From: an uncultured Sphingobacteriaceae bacterium
GTDB lineage: Bacteria > Bacteroidota > Bacteroidia > Sphingobacteriales > Sphingobacteriaceae
Direction: 5' to 3'
Length of the DNA stretch: 42,234 nucleotides
Assembly: GCA_946480915.1 (NCBI GenBank)
Contig: CAMLLO010000038.1
Location: 1 to 42,234, forward strand
Shown here: one piece after another, positions 24,064 to 34,880 of the stretch
Position numbering within the stretch: the stretch's first letter is position 1
Layout: every line of letters begins with the position of its first letter
Notes under the pieces: generated by a model
The model's database searches: none
Told to the model about the DNA's origin: nothing
What the model saw: the letters and a program-made list of their open reading frames with translations, nothing else
Position numbers and translations under genes: made by a program

Positions 24064-26574
24064 CTAGATATTCTCCGTTCCCTTTATCCGTTTTCTCCAC
24101 TTTATTAATTCATACCAAATCACGGACAGAAATCCAATCATTATACACAATAATAATTGTTGATAATTTAAGGGCTCAAAGCCGAAGAAATTTGTCATTG
24201 GATCGACAAATAGTAATAATGCTGTGATTGCGATGGTTATGCTGATAATGAGTAAAACCAAACCATTCTTGTATTTTAACGTGGTGAGGATAGAGTAATA
24301 AAAGGAACGATTTATCAGCGTCAGAAAAATATTAGCCGAAATAAGTGCTGTAAAGACCATCGTTCTTGTAAGCGATTCACCCAAGCCCTGGTGTACAGCA
24401 TACTGATAGGCGCTGAGGGTTCCCGCGGTAATAGCCAGACCCTGAATAATACTGGTAGTAAGCTCTTTCGGTTTAAAAAAAGTGTTGGTAAATGGACGAG
24501 GTTTTTGAATCATTGTTTTCTCTTCCATAGGCTCGTTTTCATATATGATAGAGCAGGTAGGCCCCATGATCAGTTCTAAAAATATGATATGTACAGGCGA
24601 GAAAATATTCGGGTATACCCACCCAAGGGCCAATGGAATAAAAACCGTAAGTATGATGGGAATATGGATGGAGATTATGTACTGAATAGCTTTTTTTAAG
24701 TTGGCATATATTTTTCTGCCCATTGCAACAGCATCCACCATTTTTGACAGGTCATCTTCCAGCAAAATCAAAGAAGCTGCTTGTTTAGCTATTTCGGTGC
24801 CTTTTTTTCCCATCGCAATGCCAATATGAGCAGATTTTAGGGCTGGTCCATCATTAATGCCATCGCCGGTCATCGCTACAATTTCCTGCTTTTTTTTCAA
24901 TGCATCAATCACTTTTAGTTTAGCTTCAGGAAACATCCTTGTAAACACGTTCGTGTCCTGCACACAATTCTGCAGTTCTTCATCCGTTAACTTCATCAGG
25001 TCGTCGCCTGTTAAGCTTTTTTCGGATCCTTTGAACCCGACCTGCCTGGCAATGGCGGTGGTAGTGGCCGGGTAATCTCCCGTAATTATCTTTACAGAAA
25101 TTTTCGCGGCATAAAATTTTTCAAAAACAGCTTGTATGTTTTTCTTTGGCGGGTCATAGAATGCAACAAGTCCTTTGAAGTCGAATTTAAATTCCTGTTG
25201 AGTTTCAGGGAAATTATCGCCTTTGAATTCAGACCTGGCCACGCCCAAAATACGATAGCCGTCGGTGCCCAATACTTTAATGGTTTCTTCGATCTGCTGT
25301 TCTTCGGTTTCAGATAGGTTTGAGAGTGTCATCAGCGCCTCCGGAGCGCCTTTTGCCGCTATAATCCTTTCGCCTGCCTTATTTTCGAACAGGTGCGTCA
25401 TCATAGGCGGTTGCCCGCTAAGCGGATACTCATGAATCATTTTAAAGTTTAGCCTTTCATCTTTTATCTTCAGGTCTGTATATGCGGTGTGCAGGGCAAC
25501 TTCCATCGGATCGAAAGGGATAGGTTCGCTAGCCCACATCGCTAGCTTTACGAGGTCTGTTTCATCGTTGGTTAATGCATTTTCAGGACTTGAGATCTTC
25601 GCAGATTTCAAGGCAAAGAGCTTTGCCAGTGTCATTTTGTTTTCGGTAATGGTTCCTGTTTTATCGACACAGAGTACGGTAGCACTGCCCAAAGTTTCAA
25701 CAGTTTTCATCTGTTTTACTATGATGCCCATTTTCATTAAACGCCAGGCCCCCAAAGCCATAAATGTGCTGAACGCTACCGGTATTTCTTCCGGTAAAAT
25801 ACTCATGGCTAATGTCAGCGCCTTTAGCAGGCTGTTGATCGTATCATAAGTATTGAAATAATTTATGGTCCAAACTATCAGAAAAACAAGAGCTCCGGCA
25901 ATTACCATCTTTTTTACGAAATTGGTGATCTGCATTTCGAGCGGAGTTTTTTCTTCTTGTATGTTCTCCAGGCTTTTTCCAATCTTACCTAATTTGGTTT
26001 CGTTGCCAATTGCATTTATAGTTGCTATTGCTAATCCGCTTGCTACCGAGGTGCCATGGTAAACTAAGTTGTCCTCTTTCCCCTTGTCTTTGTAAACCGG
26101 GAGTGATTCTCCAGTAAGTATAGATTCGTTTACCGAGAAGTCGTTCGAATGTACAATTACCCCATCGGCTGTAATTAGGGAGCCTTCTTCAATTATCAAA
26201 CTGTCGCCAACAACTAGTTCGTCGCTTTTAATTTCAACGACTATTCCGTTCCGGATCACTTTACAATGCGGCTGACTTAGATCTTTTAACTTTTCTAAAG
26301 CGTTGCGACTTCTTTTATCCTGGTATAAAGAAATAGCAGCAACTAATACGATAGCTGCCGCCAGAAAACTGCCGTCGCCCGGATTCCCGCTTATGAAATA
26401 AATCAATGAGGTTATCAGCAGCAGGATAACCATCGGTTCTTTAGCAAGACTTTTTAACGCATCAATCAAGCCATTTTCTTTCCGGTAATTAAGCGTATTT
26501 GGACCATGTTTAGCCCGCGATTCAACTACCTGCTGATCAGTGAGACCTTTGATGTTGTATGTAGTTGCGGGCAT
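24064..26574 (-). CDS. Cation-translocating P-type ATPase (P2-like)
   Basis: An 836-residue inner-membrane ion pump. N-terminal cation-ATPase domain (1-40), first helix pair (about 45-85), actuator domain with TGES (154-157), helices about 222-275 with the ion-site motif PEEIP (261-265), phosphorylation Asp304 in DKTGT, a nucleotide-binding domain, the TGDGIND hinge and six C-terminal helices. Length and order fit Ca2+-type P2 pumps, but PEEIP differs from the usual PEGLP/PEAL, so the ion (Ca2+, Mn2+, Mg2+ or another) is not settled. The gene has its own 234-base upstream region and no partner. Confidence 0.9.
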   Translation of the reverse strand: MPATTYNIKGLTDQQVVESRAKHGPNTLNYRKENGLIDALKSLAKEPMVILLLITSLIYFISGNPGDGSFLAAAIVLVAAISLYQDKRSRNALEKLKDLSQPHCKVIRNGIVVEIKSDELVVGDSLIIEEGSLITADGVIVHSNDFSVNESILTGESLPVYKDKGKEDNLVYHGTSVASGLAIATINAIGNETKLGKIGKSLENIQEEKTPLEMQITNFVKKMVIAGALVFLIVWTINYFNTYDTINSLLKALTLAMSILPEEIPVAFSTFMALGAWRLMKMGIIVKQMKTVETLGSATVLCVDKTGTITENKMTLAKLFALKSAKISSPENALTNDETDLVKLAMWASEPIPFDPMEVALHTAYTDLKIKDERLNFKMIHEYPLSGQPPMMTHLFENKAGERIIAAKGAPEALMTLSNLSETEEQQIEETIKVLGTDGYRILGVARSEFKGDNFPETQQEFKFDFKGLVAFYDPPKKNIQAVFEKFYAAKISVKIITGDYPATTTAIARQVGFKGSEKSLTGDDLMKLTDEELQNCVQDTNVFTRMFPEAKLKVIDALKKKQEIVAMTGDGINDGPALKSAHIGIAMGKKGTEIAKQAASLILLEDDLSKMVDAVAMGRKIYANLKKAIQYIISIHIPIILTVFIPLALGWVYPNIFSPVHIIFLELIMGPTCSIIYENEPMEEKTMIQKPRPFTNTFFKPKELTTSIIQGLAITAGTLSAYQYAVHQGLGESLTRTMVFTALISANIFLTLINRSFYYSILTTLKYKNGLVLLIISITIAITALLLFVDPMTNFFGFEPLNYQQLLLCIMIGFLSVIWYELIKWRKRIKGTENI

Positions 26575-26808
26575 AGAGGTTTCGTGTTTTTGTAGGAGAA
26601 ATATTTAATAAAATTAGAAGTAATAAATAATTTTTAGAGAAAAGATCTATCATCGCCAAGTGTGCAATAGGTTCGTGTAGCAGACATTATCGATGTTTTT
26701 GTTTTCTAAGTAAACATTAGGTATATCAGTGATATTACAAATAGAGATGGAACCATGGGATCTAAATGCCGGGGGATAGATTTGAGATGGTTTTTGTTTT
26801 GTGTGCTG

Positions 26809-27300
26809 TCAGGCATTTTGATAATATTCTTCCAGTGGCTTAAAAACGCTACCGTACTTGTTAATAATAGCTAACTGTCCCGCATGATAGGCCGTATGAG
26901 ATATTATCCGACCCAATGCTTCCGCCTTCGTTTTAGTTCCAAATTCTTTAGTTTCAATCAGATCGTCCCAATCAGTATCCGTTTGTTGCTCTAAAATTCT
27001 TTTTAGTATTTCTGCCGAATGTTCTACATACTCTTTTAACTCAGCCAGGTCTATCCATTCGCCTGTATCGTGCTGCGCAATTAAAGTTTCAGCAGAAACG
27101 TCTATTTCCTTGCCACCAAATACATTCTTAGCAAATAACAATTCTACATCTCCGATATGGCGGACCAAAAAACCTAAGCTGTTTGGAGATGGAGCCAGTG
27201 TCTTTTTTAGATCTTCCCGGGTAAGATTTTGTAATTGATTAGTGAATCTTGTTCTGGCTTCCAGCCAGAGTTCAAGTAGTAAAGCTGTTTTTGTTTTCAT
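26809..27300 (-). CDS. DinB-family four-helix metal protein
   Basis: A 163-residue DinB/YfiT-like protein, an all-helical fold related to bacillithiol/mycothiol-dependent S-transferases. The three metal-binding histidines are in place: His48 (VRHIGD), His135 and His139 (SHTAYHAGQ). Its substrate is unknown. It is divergent from the GNAT gene. Confidence 0.87.
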   Translation of the reverse strand: MKTKTALLLELWLEARTRFTNQLQNLTREDLKKTLAPSPNSLGFLVRHIGDVELLFAKNVFGGKEIDVSAETLIAQHDTGEWIDLAELKEYVEHSAEILKRILEQQTDTDWDDLIETKEFGTKTKAEALGRIISHTAYHAGQLAIINKYGSVFKPLEEYYQNA

Positions 27301-27542
27301 GTGGCGAATTACAAGGCTTTTGCCAATTTAACGAAAAAATCTCCCAGAATAATTGATTTCTGTTAGCCTAAGAAGTGATTTGTATATGGATATGGCGAGA
27401 AGAGCGTGTCTTCATTTTTTATACTTATTCAGCATGTTGAAATAAATTATGCTTAGGGTAAAAAAAATGTCAACTATTTAAAGATAGGTTCCGTAAAAGT
27501 GTAATTTAACATCTGTTTTTATGGACTAAATCGGTTTATACC

Positions 27543-28073
27543 ATGTTTAATAGCTTAACTATTCGTCGGGCCGAGCCCGAAGATGCAGCAATTATTGCGT
27601 ACTTCAGCCGAAGAACATTTTTTGAAAGCTTTGCCGAACAGAGCACTAAAAAGGATATGGCAAAGTTTTTAACCTTGCAGTTTTCTGTTAGGTCTCTGAT
27701 GTCTGAGGTCAATCGCAAGCACAACATTATTCTTTTAGCGCACCGCTTTCACACCCTGGTGGGTTATGCGTTACTGCGCGAAGCCAAAAATCCGCCGGAA
27801 ATTCATTCTGCGGTAAAAGGCATTGAATTGGCCCGCTTATATGTGGATATACCTTTTAAAGGAACGGGTGTAGGAGAGGCTTTAATGAAAGAATGTGTAT
27901 CGTTGGCCAGATTACAATATAAAGAAGTGCTTTGGTCGGGAGTATGGTGTAAGGATACAGAAACCACTGATTTTTATCAACAATGGGGTTTTAAGAGATG
28001 CGGTTCGAAAATTTTTCTTTTAGGGGATAATCCCCAATTACACTGGATAATGAAGAAAGATTTGCAGTTCTAA
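27543..28073 (+). CDS. GNAT-family N-acetyltransferase
   Basis: A 176-residue acetyl-CoA-dependent acetyltransferase. The beta4-alpha3 acetyl-CoA-binding stretch LYVDIPFKGTGVGEALMKE (about 99-117, with the G-x-G-x-G/A pattern) is clear, and DFYQQWGFKRCG near the C terminus is the usual beta6 region. The N-terminal RRAEPEDAAIIAYFSRRTF fits the fold start. The substrate is unknown. It converges on a hypothetical gene 15 bases away. Confidence 0.88.
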   Translation: MFNSLTIRRAEPEDAAIIAYFSRRTFFESFAEQSTKKDMAKFLTLQFSVRSLMSEVNRKHNIILLAHRFHTLVGYALLREAKNPPEIHSAVKGIELARLYVDIPFKGTGVGEALMKECVSLARLQYKEVLWSGVWCKDTETTDFYQQWGFKRCGSKIFLLGDNPQLHWIMKKDLQF

Positions 28074-28088
28074 ATTAATTCTAAAGTT

Positions 28089-28484
28089 TTACAGATAGCT
28101 ACCTTTCAATTCCTCGCCGGTAAGTGTGCGATAAACATTTTGCAGCTGATGAATTGAGTCGATTGCAACTGCAATTTTACCATCTTCCATAAATCCGCTT
28201 TCAAAGGCTGATAATTTGAATTGAACAAAGTTTTTTGAATCTGTCCAGATCTCTTCTTCAGCAGAGCTTTTGCCAAAGCCTAAATAAGTAAGCCATTCTT
28301 CCCTCAACTCTAAAGGCAATATTTCATTAAATTTAATCCTGAAATGATAGCCCTGTCTTGGAACCAGCATCTCGCCAATAACACTTGAATGTTGAATGTC
28401 TGTAAGAAATAATATGCCTTCCTCATTTTCCCTGGGGCTGATTTTAATCAGATTACCTAATTTAAATTCCTGAGTGTCCATCAT
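28089..28484 (-). CDS. Hypothetical protein, Bacteroidota-type
   Basis: A 131-residue soluble protein with no domain I can name. The C-terminal phrase IHQLQNVYRTLTGEEL resembles a conserved tail (HQLQNLYFALTGEEL-like) in small uncharacterised Bacteroidota and phage-associated proteins that describe loci of reading or binding. The middle is beta-rich (KFNEILPLELREEWLTYLGF). It looks coding: good composition, ATG start, fits neatly between neighbours. Confidence 0.75.
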   Translation of the reverse strand: MMDTQEFKLGNLIKISPRENEEGILFLTDIQHSSVIGEMLVPRQGYHFRIKFNEILPLELREEWLTYLGFGKSSAEEEIWTDSKNFVQFKLSAFESGFMEDGKIAVAIDSIHQLQNVYRTLTGEELKGSYL

Positions 28485-28622
28485 CCGATTTTTAGCACCT
28501 GTTTATTTTGTTGAACCTAATCCTATCAAAAATGCAAAAGATTCTGAATACTGCGGAGCTTTTTAATGTAATACTTAAATTCAATTTAAAATGTTACCAA
28601 TATGTTGTATAGCTCCTTTAAG

Positions 28623-28652
28623 CAAAAAAGATCCGAATTTTCATCCGGACCT
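28623..28652 (-). terminator. Terminator after the ABC-F gene
   Basis: On the minus strand the stem aggtccg/cggatct (one G-U pair) is followed by six T, 30 bases beyond the ABC-F stop. Confidence 0.75.
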
Positions 28653-28681
28653 TCTTAATAAATCTGTTACTCTTCCGGGCC

Positions 28682-30340
<1,659 letters not shown>

Positions 30341-30353
30341 TTATCGATAGGAT

Positions 30354-30932
30354 TTGACCGATGCAATTAAAGAATTATTTTTAGATGGAAATAACATGAC
30401 AAAAGTGGAGTTCTTACCCTATTTAAAAGATAAACTTGACAAAAAAGCGGTTCAACATCTTGCCCAATCGGCATCAATTGATACCGATACTTTCAGGGAT
30501 TTTATTGATTTATCGTTTAATACGGATTCGAAAATCGCATTTAGAGCCTGCTGGGTAATGGAATATGCTTTTGCCGTTAACAAAGAGTCTTTTCTTCTTT
30601 GCCTGCCCGATTTTTTGAGCGTCTATCCAAAGCAGAAGAATAATAGCTGCAGGAGGCATTATACAAAAATTCTGATGGGCCTTTTTGAAAGAAGCAGCAA
30701 CTATTTAGAAGAGTGCGATCTAAGTAAACTTGTCGATGCTACTTTCGAATGGTTGATTGATCCTGAAACCCCTGTTGCGGTGAAGGTGAACTGTCTCGAC
30801 ATTTTGTTCAATCTAAGTAATCGTTACACTTGGGTACTAGATGAGCTGAAAGCTCAAATCGTTTTTTTGTTAAAAGACGGGACCGCAGCTATGCAAAGCC
30901 GAGGAAAAAAAATATTGAAACAAATAGCCTAG
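30354..30932 (+). CDS. Hypothetical helical (HEAT-like) protein
   Basis: A 192-residue, all-helical, cysteine-containing soluble protein of no named family. Stretches such as SKIAFRACWVMEYAFAV and PVAVKVNCLDILFNLSNRY look like HEAT/ARM helical pairs. The first in-frame start is a TTG at 30354; the ATG at 30396 (MTKVEFLPYLKD) is an alternative giving 178 residues. It is divergent from the ABC-F gene with only 43 bases between starts. Confidence 0.72.
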   Translation: MTDAIKELFLDGNNMTKVEFLPYLKDKLDKKAVQHLAQSASIDTDTFRDFIDLSFNTDSKIAFRACWVMEYAFAVNKESFLLCLPDFLSVYPKQKNNSCRRHYTKILMGLFERSSNYLEECDLSKLVDATFEWLIDPETPVAVKVNCLDILFNLSNRYTWVLDELKAQIVFLLKDGTAAMQSRGKKILKQIA

Positions 30933-30952
30933 ATACTGATTAATTGGTCAGG

Positions 30953-32164
30953 TTAAACAGAATTTTCGCGTTGGAGCCTGGTATTGAGTTTTGATACAAA
31001 TACAATGCTCAGCAAGGTTATTACGATGCTGATATATCCGGTAACTTCGTAATTGAGAATGGCATTAGAAGGTGTTTTAACAACGATAAGACCCGCCAGC
31101 ACGGAGGCAATCCCGACAAATATTTGTTGTACAGATGAATTTATACTCATAAAACTACCCCGGCGCTCACTGGTTACCACATTACTGATCATTGCCTGGG
31201 CAGGAATCATTCTTCCAGAGGATACTATGAACCAAAATCCGGTAACGCTGAGTACCAGGTAAAAAGATATTGGAGCAAGGTTGGTGATCACGGCAATTGG
31301 CAAGGTAACAACCATAGCCATTATTATAAACAAACGGTGTTTGCCAATCTTGTCGGCAACACGACCTAATATAGGGGAGCTAAACAAGGTTAATATACCA
31401 CCAACCATATAGATGAGTGGCGTTTGTACCTTGCTGAAACCCAAATTAAACTCCATAAAAGGATTCAGAAAAGGGATAATGAGAAAATGACCGAGCATGA
31501 TTGTTGCCGACAATGCAAGGGCCAGTAATTGATTTTTGTCTTTGCCAATATCGCTTAACAGATCCAATGGGCTCACCTTCGCCTGCCGGTTTTCCTTGAT
31601 GTGTGCATCCATTTTAGGTAAATATTTAATGAGAAAGGGAATAAGAATAGCTCCCAAACCTGCTACAAAGAAAAATGGACCGTGCCAATTGAAAATATTA
31701 GCAAGATATAAAGAAAACGGCACTCCAAATACAGAGGCTACAGAGAATGCTGCCATAATAATTCCCATGGCAGCGCCCCTTCTTTGATAGGGTATTAAAT
31801 CGGCGATGATGGATAAAACCTGTGCCCCGATTAATCCGCCAAAAATACCAGCTACAATTCTTGAAATCAAAAGAATGAAGTAAGTTGGTGATAGGGCGCA
31901 AAATAATGTGCCGATTAAGAAGCCCGAATAGCCCATTAATAAAACCTTCTTGCGATCATACCTATCGACGAAAAAAGCTGCCAGAAAACCCGAAATACCG
32001 GCACTAAAAGTATAGGCGGCAACCAGCATTGAAAATTGTTGGGATGAGATATCAAAATATGGCATCAGGTAATTCCCTAATGGCATCATAATCATGAAGT
32101 CAAGAATATGGGTAAAATTTATGGCTGCCAATAACAGCAATATTATCTTTTCTCTGAAATCCAT
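30953..32164 (-). CDS. MFS transporter
   Basis: A 403-residue, 12-helix major-facilitator carrier. The loop 2-3 motif DRYDRKKVLLMGY (about 66-78) is the standard motif A, and IIPYQRRGAAMGIIMAAFSVASVFGVPF in helix 5 fits the drug/H+ antiporter or sugar-efflux branch. Residues 1-40 contain the first helix with MMPLGNYLMP. Substrate is unknown. It stands alone and converges with the hypothetical gene upstream. Confidence 0.9.
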   Translation of the reverse strand: MDFREKIILLLLAAINFTHILDFMIMMPLGNYLMPYFDISSQQFSMLVAAYTFSAGISGFLAAFFVDRYDRKKVLLMGYSGFLIGTLFCALSPTYFILLISRIVAGIFGGLIGAQVLSIIADLIPYQRRGAAMGIIMAAFSVASVFGVPFSLYLANIFNWHGPFFFVAGLGAILIPFLIKYLPKMDAHIKENRQAKVSPLDLLSDIGKDKNQLLALALSATIMLGHFLIIPFLNPFMEFNLGFSKVQTPLIYMVGGILTLFSSPILGRVADKIGKHRLFIIMAMVVTLPIAVITNLAPISFYLVLSVTGFWFIVSSGRMIPAQAMISNVVTSERRGSFMSINSSVQQIFVGIASVLAGLIVVKTPSNAILNYEVTGYISIVITLLSIVFVSKLNTRLQRENSV

Positions 32165-32344
32165 TGAGTGCGTGTTTGATCGTCAATAATAATCAAATCC
32201 GCAAAAAAGAGTTCGAAATGGATTAAAACATGACGAAATTTTGTTTTTTAACAAGATCGTTGATTTGGTTTAAACCGAACACCATTTCTCGTAGGATAGA
32301 TAGCTCTACACAGGGTAGACTATTGGTTCATAATTCAGGAAAAT

Positions 32345-32767
32345 CTATTCTCCCCAGGCAGTAACTATAATATTTCTTCGGCCACCATTATTCCGATGCT
32401 CGCACAAGTAAATGCCTTGCCAGGTGCCTAAAGCTAATCTGCCGTTTCGGATTGGAATTATAACGGAACTGCCAAGTAATGAAGCTTTAAGGTGAGCAGG
32501 CATATCGTCAGAGCCTTCGTAATCGTGAAGATAATCGGGATCATTTTCTGGGACAGTCTTGTTAAAAAACGTTTCGAAATCTTTTCTTACCGTCGGGTCA
32601 GCATTTTCATTGATGCTTAATGAAGCAGATGTGTGTTGGATAAACACCTGGCAAATACCCGACTTTAGATCTTTGATTTGTGGTAAGGCATTTATTATTT
32701 CGGAGGTTATTATATGGAAGCCACGCTTTTTTTCTTCGACTTGCAGGCTTTGCTGGAATATTTTCAT
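32345..32767 (-). CDS. YjbQ (UPF0047) family protein
   Basis: A 140-residue protein covering the whole family: QVFIQHTSASLSINENADPTV (about 41-61), DYLHDYEGSDDMPAHLKASLLGSSV and LGTWQGIYLCEHRN. Conserved His and Asp residues form a small active-site cluster. E. coli YjbQ has a weak thiamine-phosphate synthase activity, but the physiological role is not settled. Start ATG 32767. Confidence 0.92.
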   Translation of the reverse strand: MKIFQQSLQVEEKKRGFHIITSEIINALPQIKDLKSGICQVFIQHTSASLSINENADPTVRKDFETFFNKTVPENDPDYLHDYEGSDDMPAHLKASLLGSSVIIPIRNGRLALGTWQGIYLCEHRNNGGRRNIIVTAWGE

Positions 32768-32805
32768 GGTGTAAATACAAAAATGTAAATATACCCAAGT
32801 ATAAA

Positions 32806-33159
32806 TTAGGGAAGATAGTCTGCTTTGATAGCGTTAAAAGAATTTAACAGATCGACTAAGGCTTTTGTGTTTTGTCCGCTCCATGTCGAGGACATTAATG
32901 TATGTGTACTTATGCTTTGGAACAGCACAAGCACACAAGTAGGTTTGTTGGTAAAATATGATTATGATAAATTAATATTCCAATAAAACCCGTTTGAGCC
33001 CTTGCTTTTTTGAGCCAGATAAATAATTTTCTGATCATTTAAAAGTAGTTCGTCTTTAATGGTTGAGACGCTATTGTCCTTCGGGTCTGGAAGGTTTTTT
33101 AGGATTAAATCAATGGTTTCTGATGTTTCAGCTGTTGGATTTGTAGAACTTTTTCTCAT
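32806..33159 (-). pseudogene. Short ORF interrupted by an in-frame TAA
   Basis: A 65-codon frame (ATG at 33159, stop TAA at 32964-32962) is followed, in the same frame and with no other stop, by 51 more codons to a second TAA at 32808-32806. The continuation looks protein-like: a beta-strand-like TCVLVLFQSISTHTLMSS and an amphipathic helix NTKALVDLLNSFNAIKAD. No family was recognised. The plainest reading is an intact gene of about 117 codons broken by one base change, or one base-call error. It lies just upstream of yjbQ. Confidence 0.45.
32962..33159 (-). CDS. Hypothetical 65-residue protein (5' part of an interrupted frame)
   Basis: Start ATG 33159, charged N-terminal half rich in Ser/Thr and Asp/Lys (NLPDPKDNSVSTIKDELLL), then KIIYLAQKSKGSNGFYWN. 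It resembles nothing I can name. If the TAA at 32962-32964 is genuine, this is the expressed remnant; see the interrupted frame 32806-33159. Confidence 0.4.
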   Translation of the reverse strand: MRKSSTNPTAETSETIDLILKNLPDPKDNSVSTIKDELLLNDQKIIYLAQKSKGSNGFYWNINLS

Positions 33160-33534
33160 GATTTGTAGATAAATAAATTAATGATCTATTGTATTAAAAA
33201 TGTTTTCGCCGTACTTCTGTTAAGTATCAATAGAGTGTTGGTAGACGCTAATTGTTTTGCTCACAGATAATTACCGGAAACGTTAAATCGAAAAACATAG
33301 TATATATTAAATTAAAAAAGATCAAAATTTATTTATTGAGTTGATTTGCAGAGATCAGTCCAGTCTCAATGCACAAAAAAAACAACATCTCACCTATAAT
33401 TGCACTGGTTATTTTGCAGCTGTGGACTGATTTAACATAGAGAAAGAGGAATAGTTTTAAAAAAAAAGAAAATTTTTTAAAAAAGATGAGTTATGTCGAT
33501 CCTAAAGACTAGCTTCCTGGCCGACTGCACAAAC
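33160..33534. other. AT-rich non-coding stretch
   Basis: No convincing gene. It contains a 23-codon plus-strand frame (33369-33440) that is too short to support. The right end carries a bidirectional terminator. Confidence 0.5.
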
Positions 33535-33563
33535 AAAATCCCATGGTAAGAAAGGGATTTTTT
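33535..33563. terminator. Bidirectional terminator
   Basis: Arms aaaatccc (33535-33542) and gggatttt (33554-33561) with an 11-base loop; T-runs follow on both strands. It sits just after the 79-residue minus-strand gene. Confidence 0.6.
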
Positions 33564-33586
33564 GAATGTATTGAATTGTAAATCTT

Positions 33587-33826
33587 TCACTTCTCCACGA
33601 TTTCTGCTTCATCAGGCAATACTTCGGCCCGGCATCCGATCGTATTTAGAAATTCAATAAGCCTTTCGCTATGAATGGTTCCTGATTTACACTCCACCCG
33701 TAAAATATTGTCACAATCATCCAGATCGAAATTTGCAAAATAGCCAGAAAATACTGTTTGCACTTGCTTAACAAGTGTTTCGGCTTCTGACTGATGGGTG
33801 ATATTCGTTTTAAAGACTTCAATCAT
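33587..33826 (-). CDS. Small hypothetical protein, HMA-like fold
   Basis: A 79-residue protein whose pattern (strand, helix SEAETLVKQVQTVF, strands, helix SERLIEFLNTIGC, strand AEVLPD) suggests a ferredoxin-like beta-alpha-beta-beta-alpha-beta fold as in heavy-metal-associated proteins. There is no CxxC metal site, so metal binding is not expected. It follows the DoxX gene by 38 bases on the same strand. Confidence 0.65.
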   Translation of the reverse strand: MIEVFKTNITHQSEAETLVKQVQTVFSGYFANFDLDDCDNILRVECKSGTIHSERLIEFLNTIGCRAEVLPDEAEIVEK

Positions 33827-33864
33827 AACCTCTAATTAAATGCAGAGGGTGAAATTTTCACCAC

Positions 33865-34281
33865 TTAAAATTCCTTCGGCTTAAACAATAACCGGTCGAC
33901 AGAATATTTGCCGCTTCCTAATACAAAAACTACAATTGATAAAAGAAGATATACAAAGGCTAATTCTTTTACCTGAAAAACATCTTTAGCGTGAGCCAGG
34001 AAATAGGCAACAAACATGGTAATGAAGATAGGGATAACGGATAGACGTGTTAACAATCCGAAGACGACAAACAGGCCACAAAACAATTCTGCAAAGATTA
34101 CCAAATTGAAAGAGGTCTTTACTCCAATGCCTACCAGGTCTGTAAACATCGGTAGAATTTGATCATAAGCGATGAGTTTGGTATATCCATGATAGGTAAA
34201 TAAACCGCCAAATATTAATCTTAGTAAAAGAGCTGCCAGGTCGGTGTTAAATGGTTGGTAAGATAGAAAGTTATTTTTCAT
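33865..34281 (-). CDS. DoxX-family membrane protein
   Basis: A 138-residue, four-helix inner-membrane protein. The family signature ALLLRLIFGGLFTYHGYTKL (about 17-36) and a middle stretch FAELFCGLFVVFGLLTRL are clear. DoxX proteins are linked to thiol/redox balance or quinone-dependent oxidation, but this subgroup has no assigned reaction. Same strand as its neighbours. Confidence 0.88.
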   Translation of the reverse strand: MKNNFLSYQPFNTDLAALLLRLIFGGLFTYHGYTKLIAYDQILPMFTDLVGIGVKTSFNLVIFAELFCGLFVVFGLLTRLSVIPIFITMFVAYFLAHAKDVFQVKELAFVYLLLSIVVFVLGSGKYSVDRLLFKPKEF

Positions 34282-34442
34282 GTTGTTTATTAGAGCATTC
34301 TTATTATATTCTTGTTTGGTCTGGTTGAACTGATTATGCAGTTTTATTGTCCGTATTGCATCTGGATTACCAAAGGCAATCTGGAATAGGCATCTCGGGG
34401 AAACTTCTCCGGAATGAATGCATCCCGGAGCTCCTCAAGTAA

Positions 34443-34868
34443 TTATACCTTATACTCGTAACTTATCATCCAATTTATACCAAATTTGTCGGTAAGCATT
34501 CCAAAATAAGATCCCCAAAAAGACTTTTGCATGGGCATGGTAGCTTGACCGCCAGTAGAAAGAGCATTATAAACTGTATCTGCCTCTCCCTCGCTGTTAA
34601 CATTTAATGATAAGTAAAAATTATTTCCCCGGATCACCTTTTGTCCCATGGATTCAAGTGCATCTGTAGCCATCAGAATATTTCCGTTTCCGATGGGTAA
34701 AGCGATGTGCATGATTTTTTCAGCATCCTCTGCCGAAACTTTGCCCGCATCGGGCATGTCTTTATACCGTTGGATGGTTACAAATTCTCCGCCAAGTACA
34801 GATTTATAGAGGTTAAATGCTTCTTCTGCTGTACCTGCAAAATTTAAATAGGGATTGATAGTTGCCAT
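34443..34868 (-). CDS. VOC-superfamily (PhnB/glyoxalase-like) protein
   Basis: A 141-residue protein with two beta-alpha-beta-beta-beta units: PYLNFAGTAEEAFNLYKSVLGGEF (about 6-29) and AEDAEKIMHIALPIGNGNILMATDA, ending PMQKSFWGSYFGMLTDKFGINWMISYE. This is the PhnB-like branch (3-demethylubiquinone methyltransferase-like domain). Function unknown. It is 12 bases downstream of the DUF1801 gene, so likely co-transcribed. Confidence 0.9.
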   Translation of the reverse strand: MATINPYLNFAGTAEEAFNLYKSVLGGEFVTIQRYKDMPDAGKVSAEDAEKIMHIALPIGNGNILMATDALESMGQKVIRGNNFYLSLNVNSEGEADTVYNALSTGGQATMPMQKSFWGSYFGMLTDKFGINWMISYEYKV

Positions 34869-34880
34869 GATAGTTATGTT

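Noticed and set aside
24064..26574. Possible heavy-metal (P1B) pump
   Set aside because: No CPC/CPx motif in the ion-site helix and no metal-binding N-terminal domain; the PEEIP motif and layout fit a P2-type pump.
33369..33440. 23-codon plus-strand frame that could be a small hydrophobic peptide
   Set aside because: Too short, no start context, no neighbouring system; chance is likely.
34390..34435. Inverted repeat ctccgg/ccggag after the VOC gene
   Set aside because: Short stem and no U-tract on either strand, so not called as a terminator.
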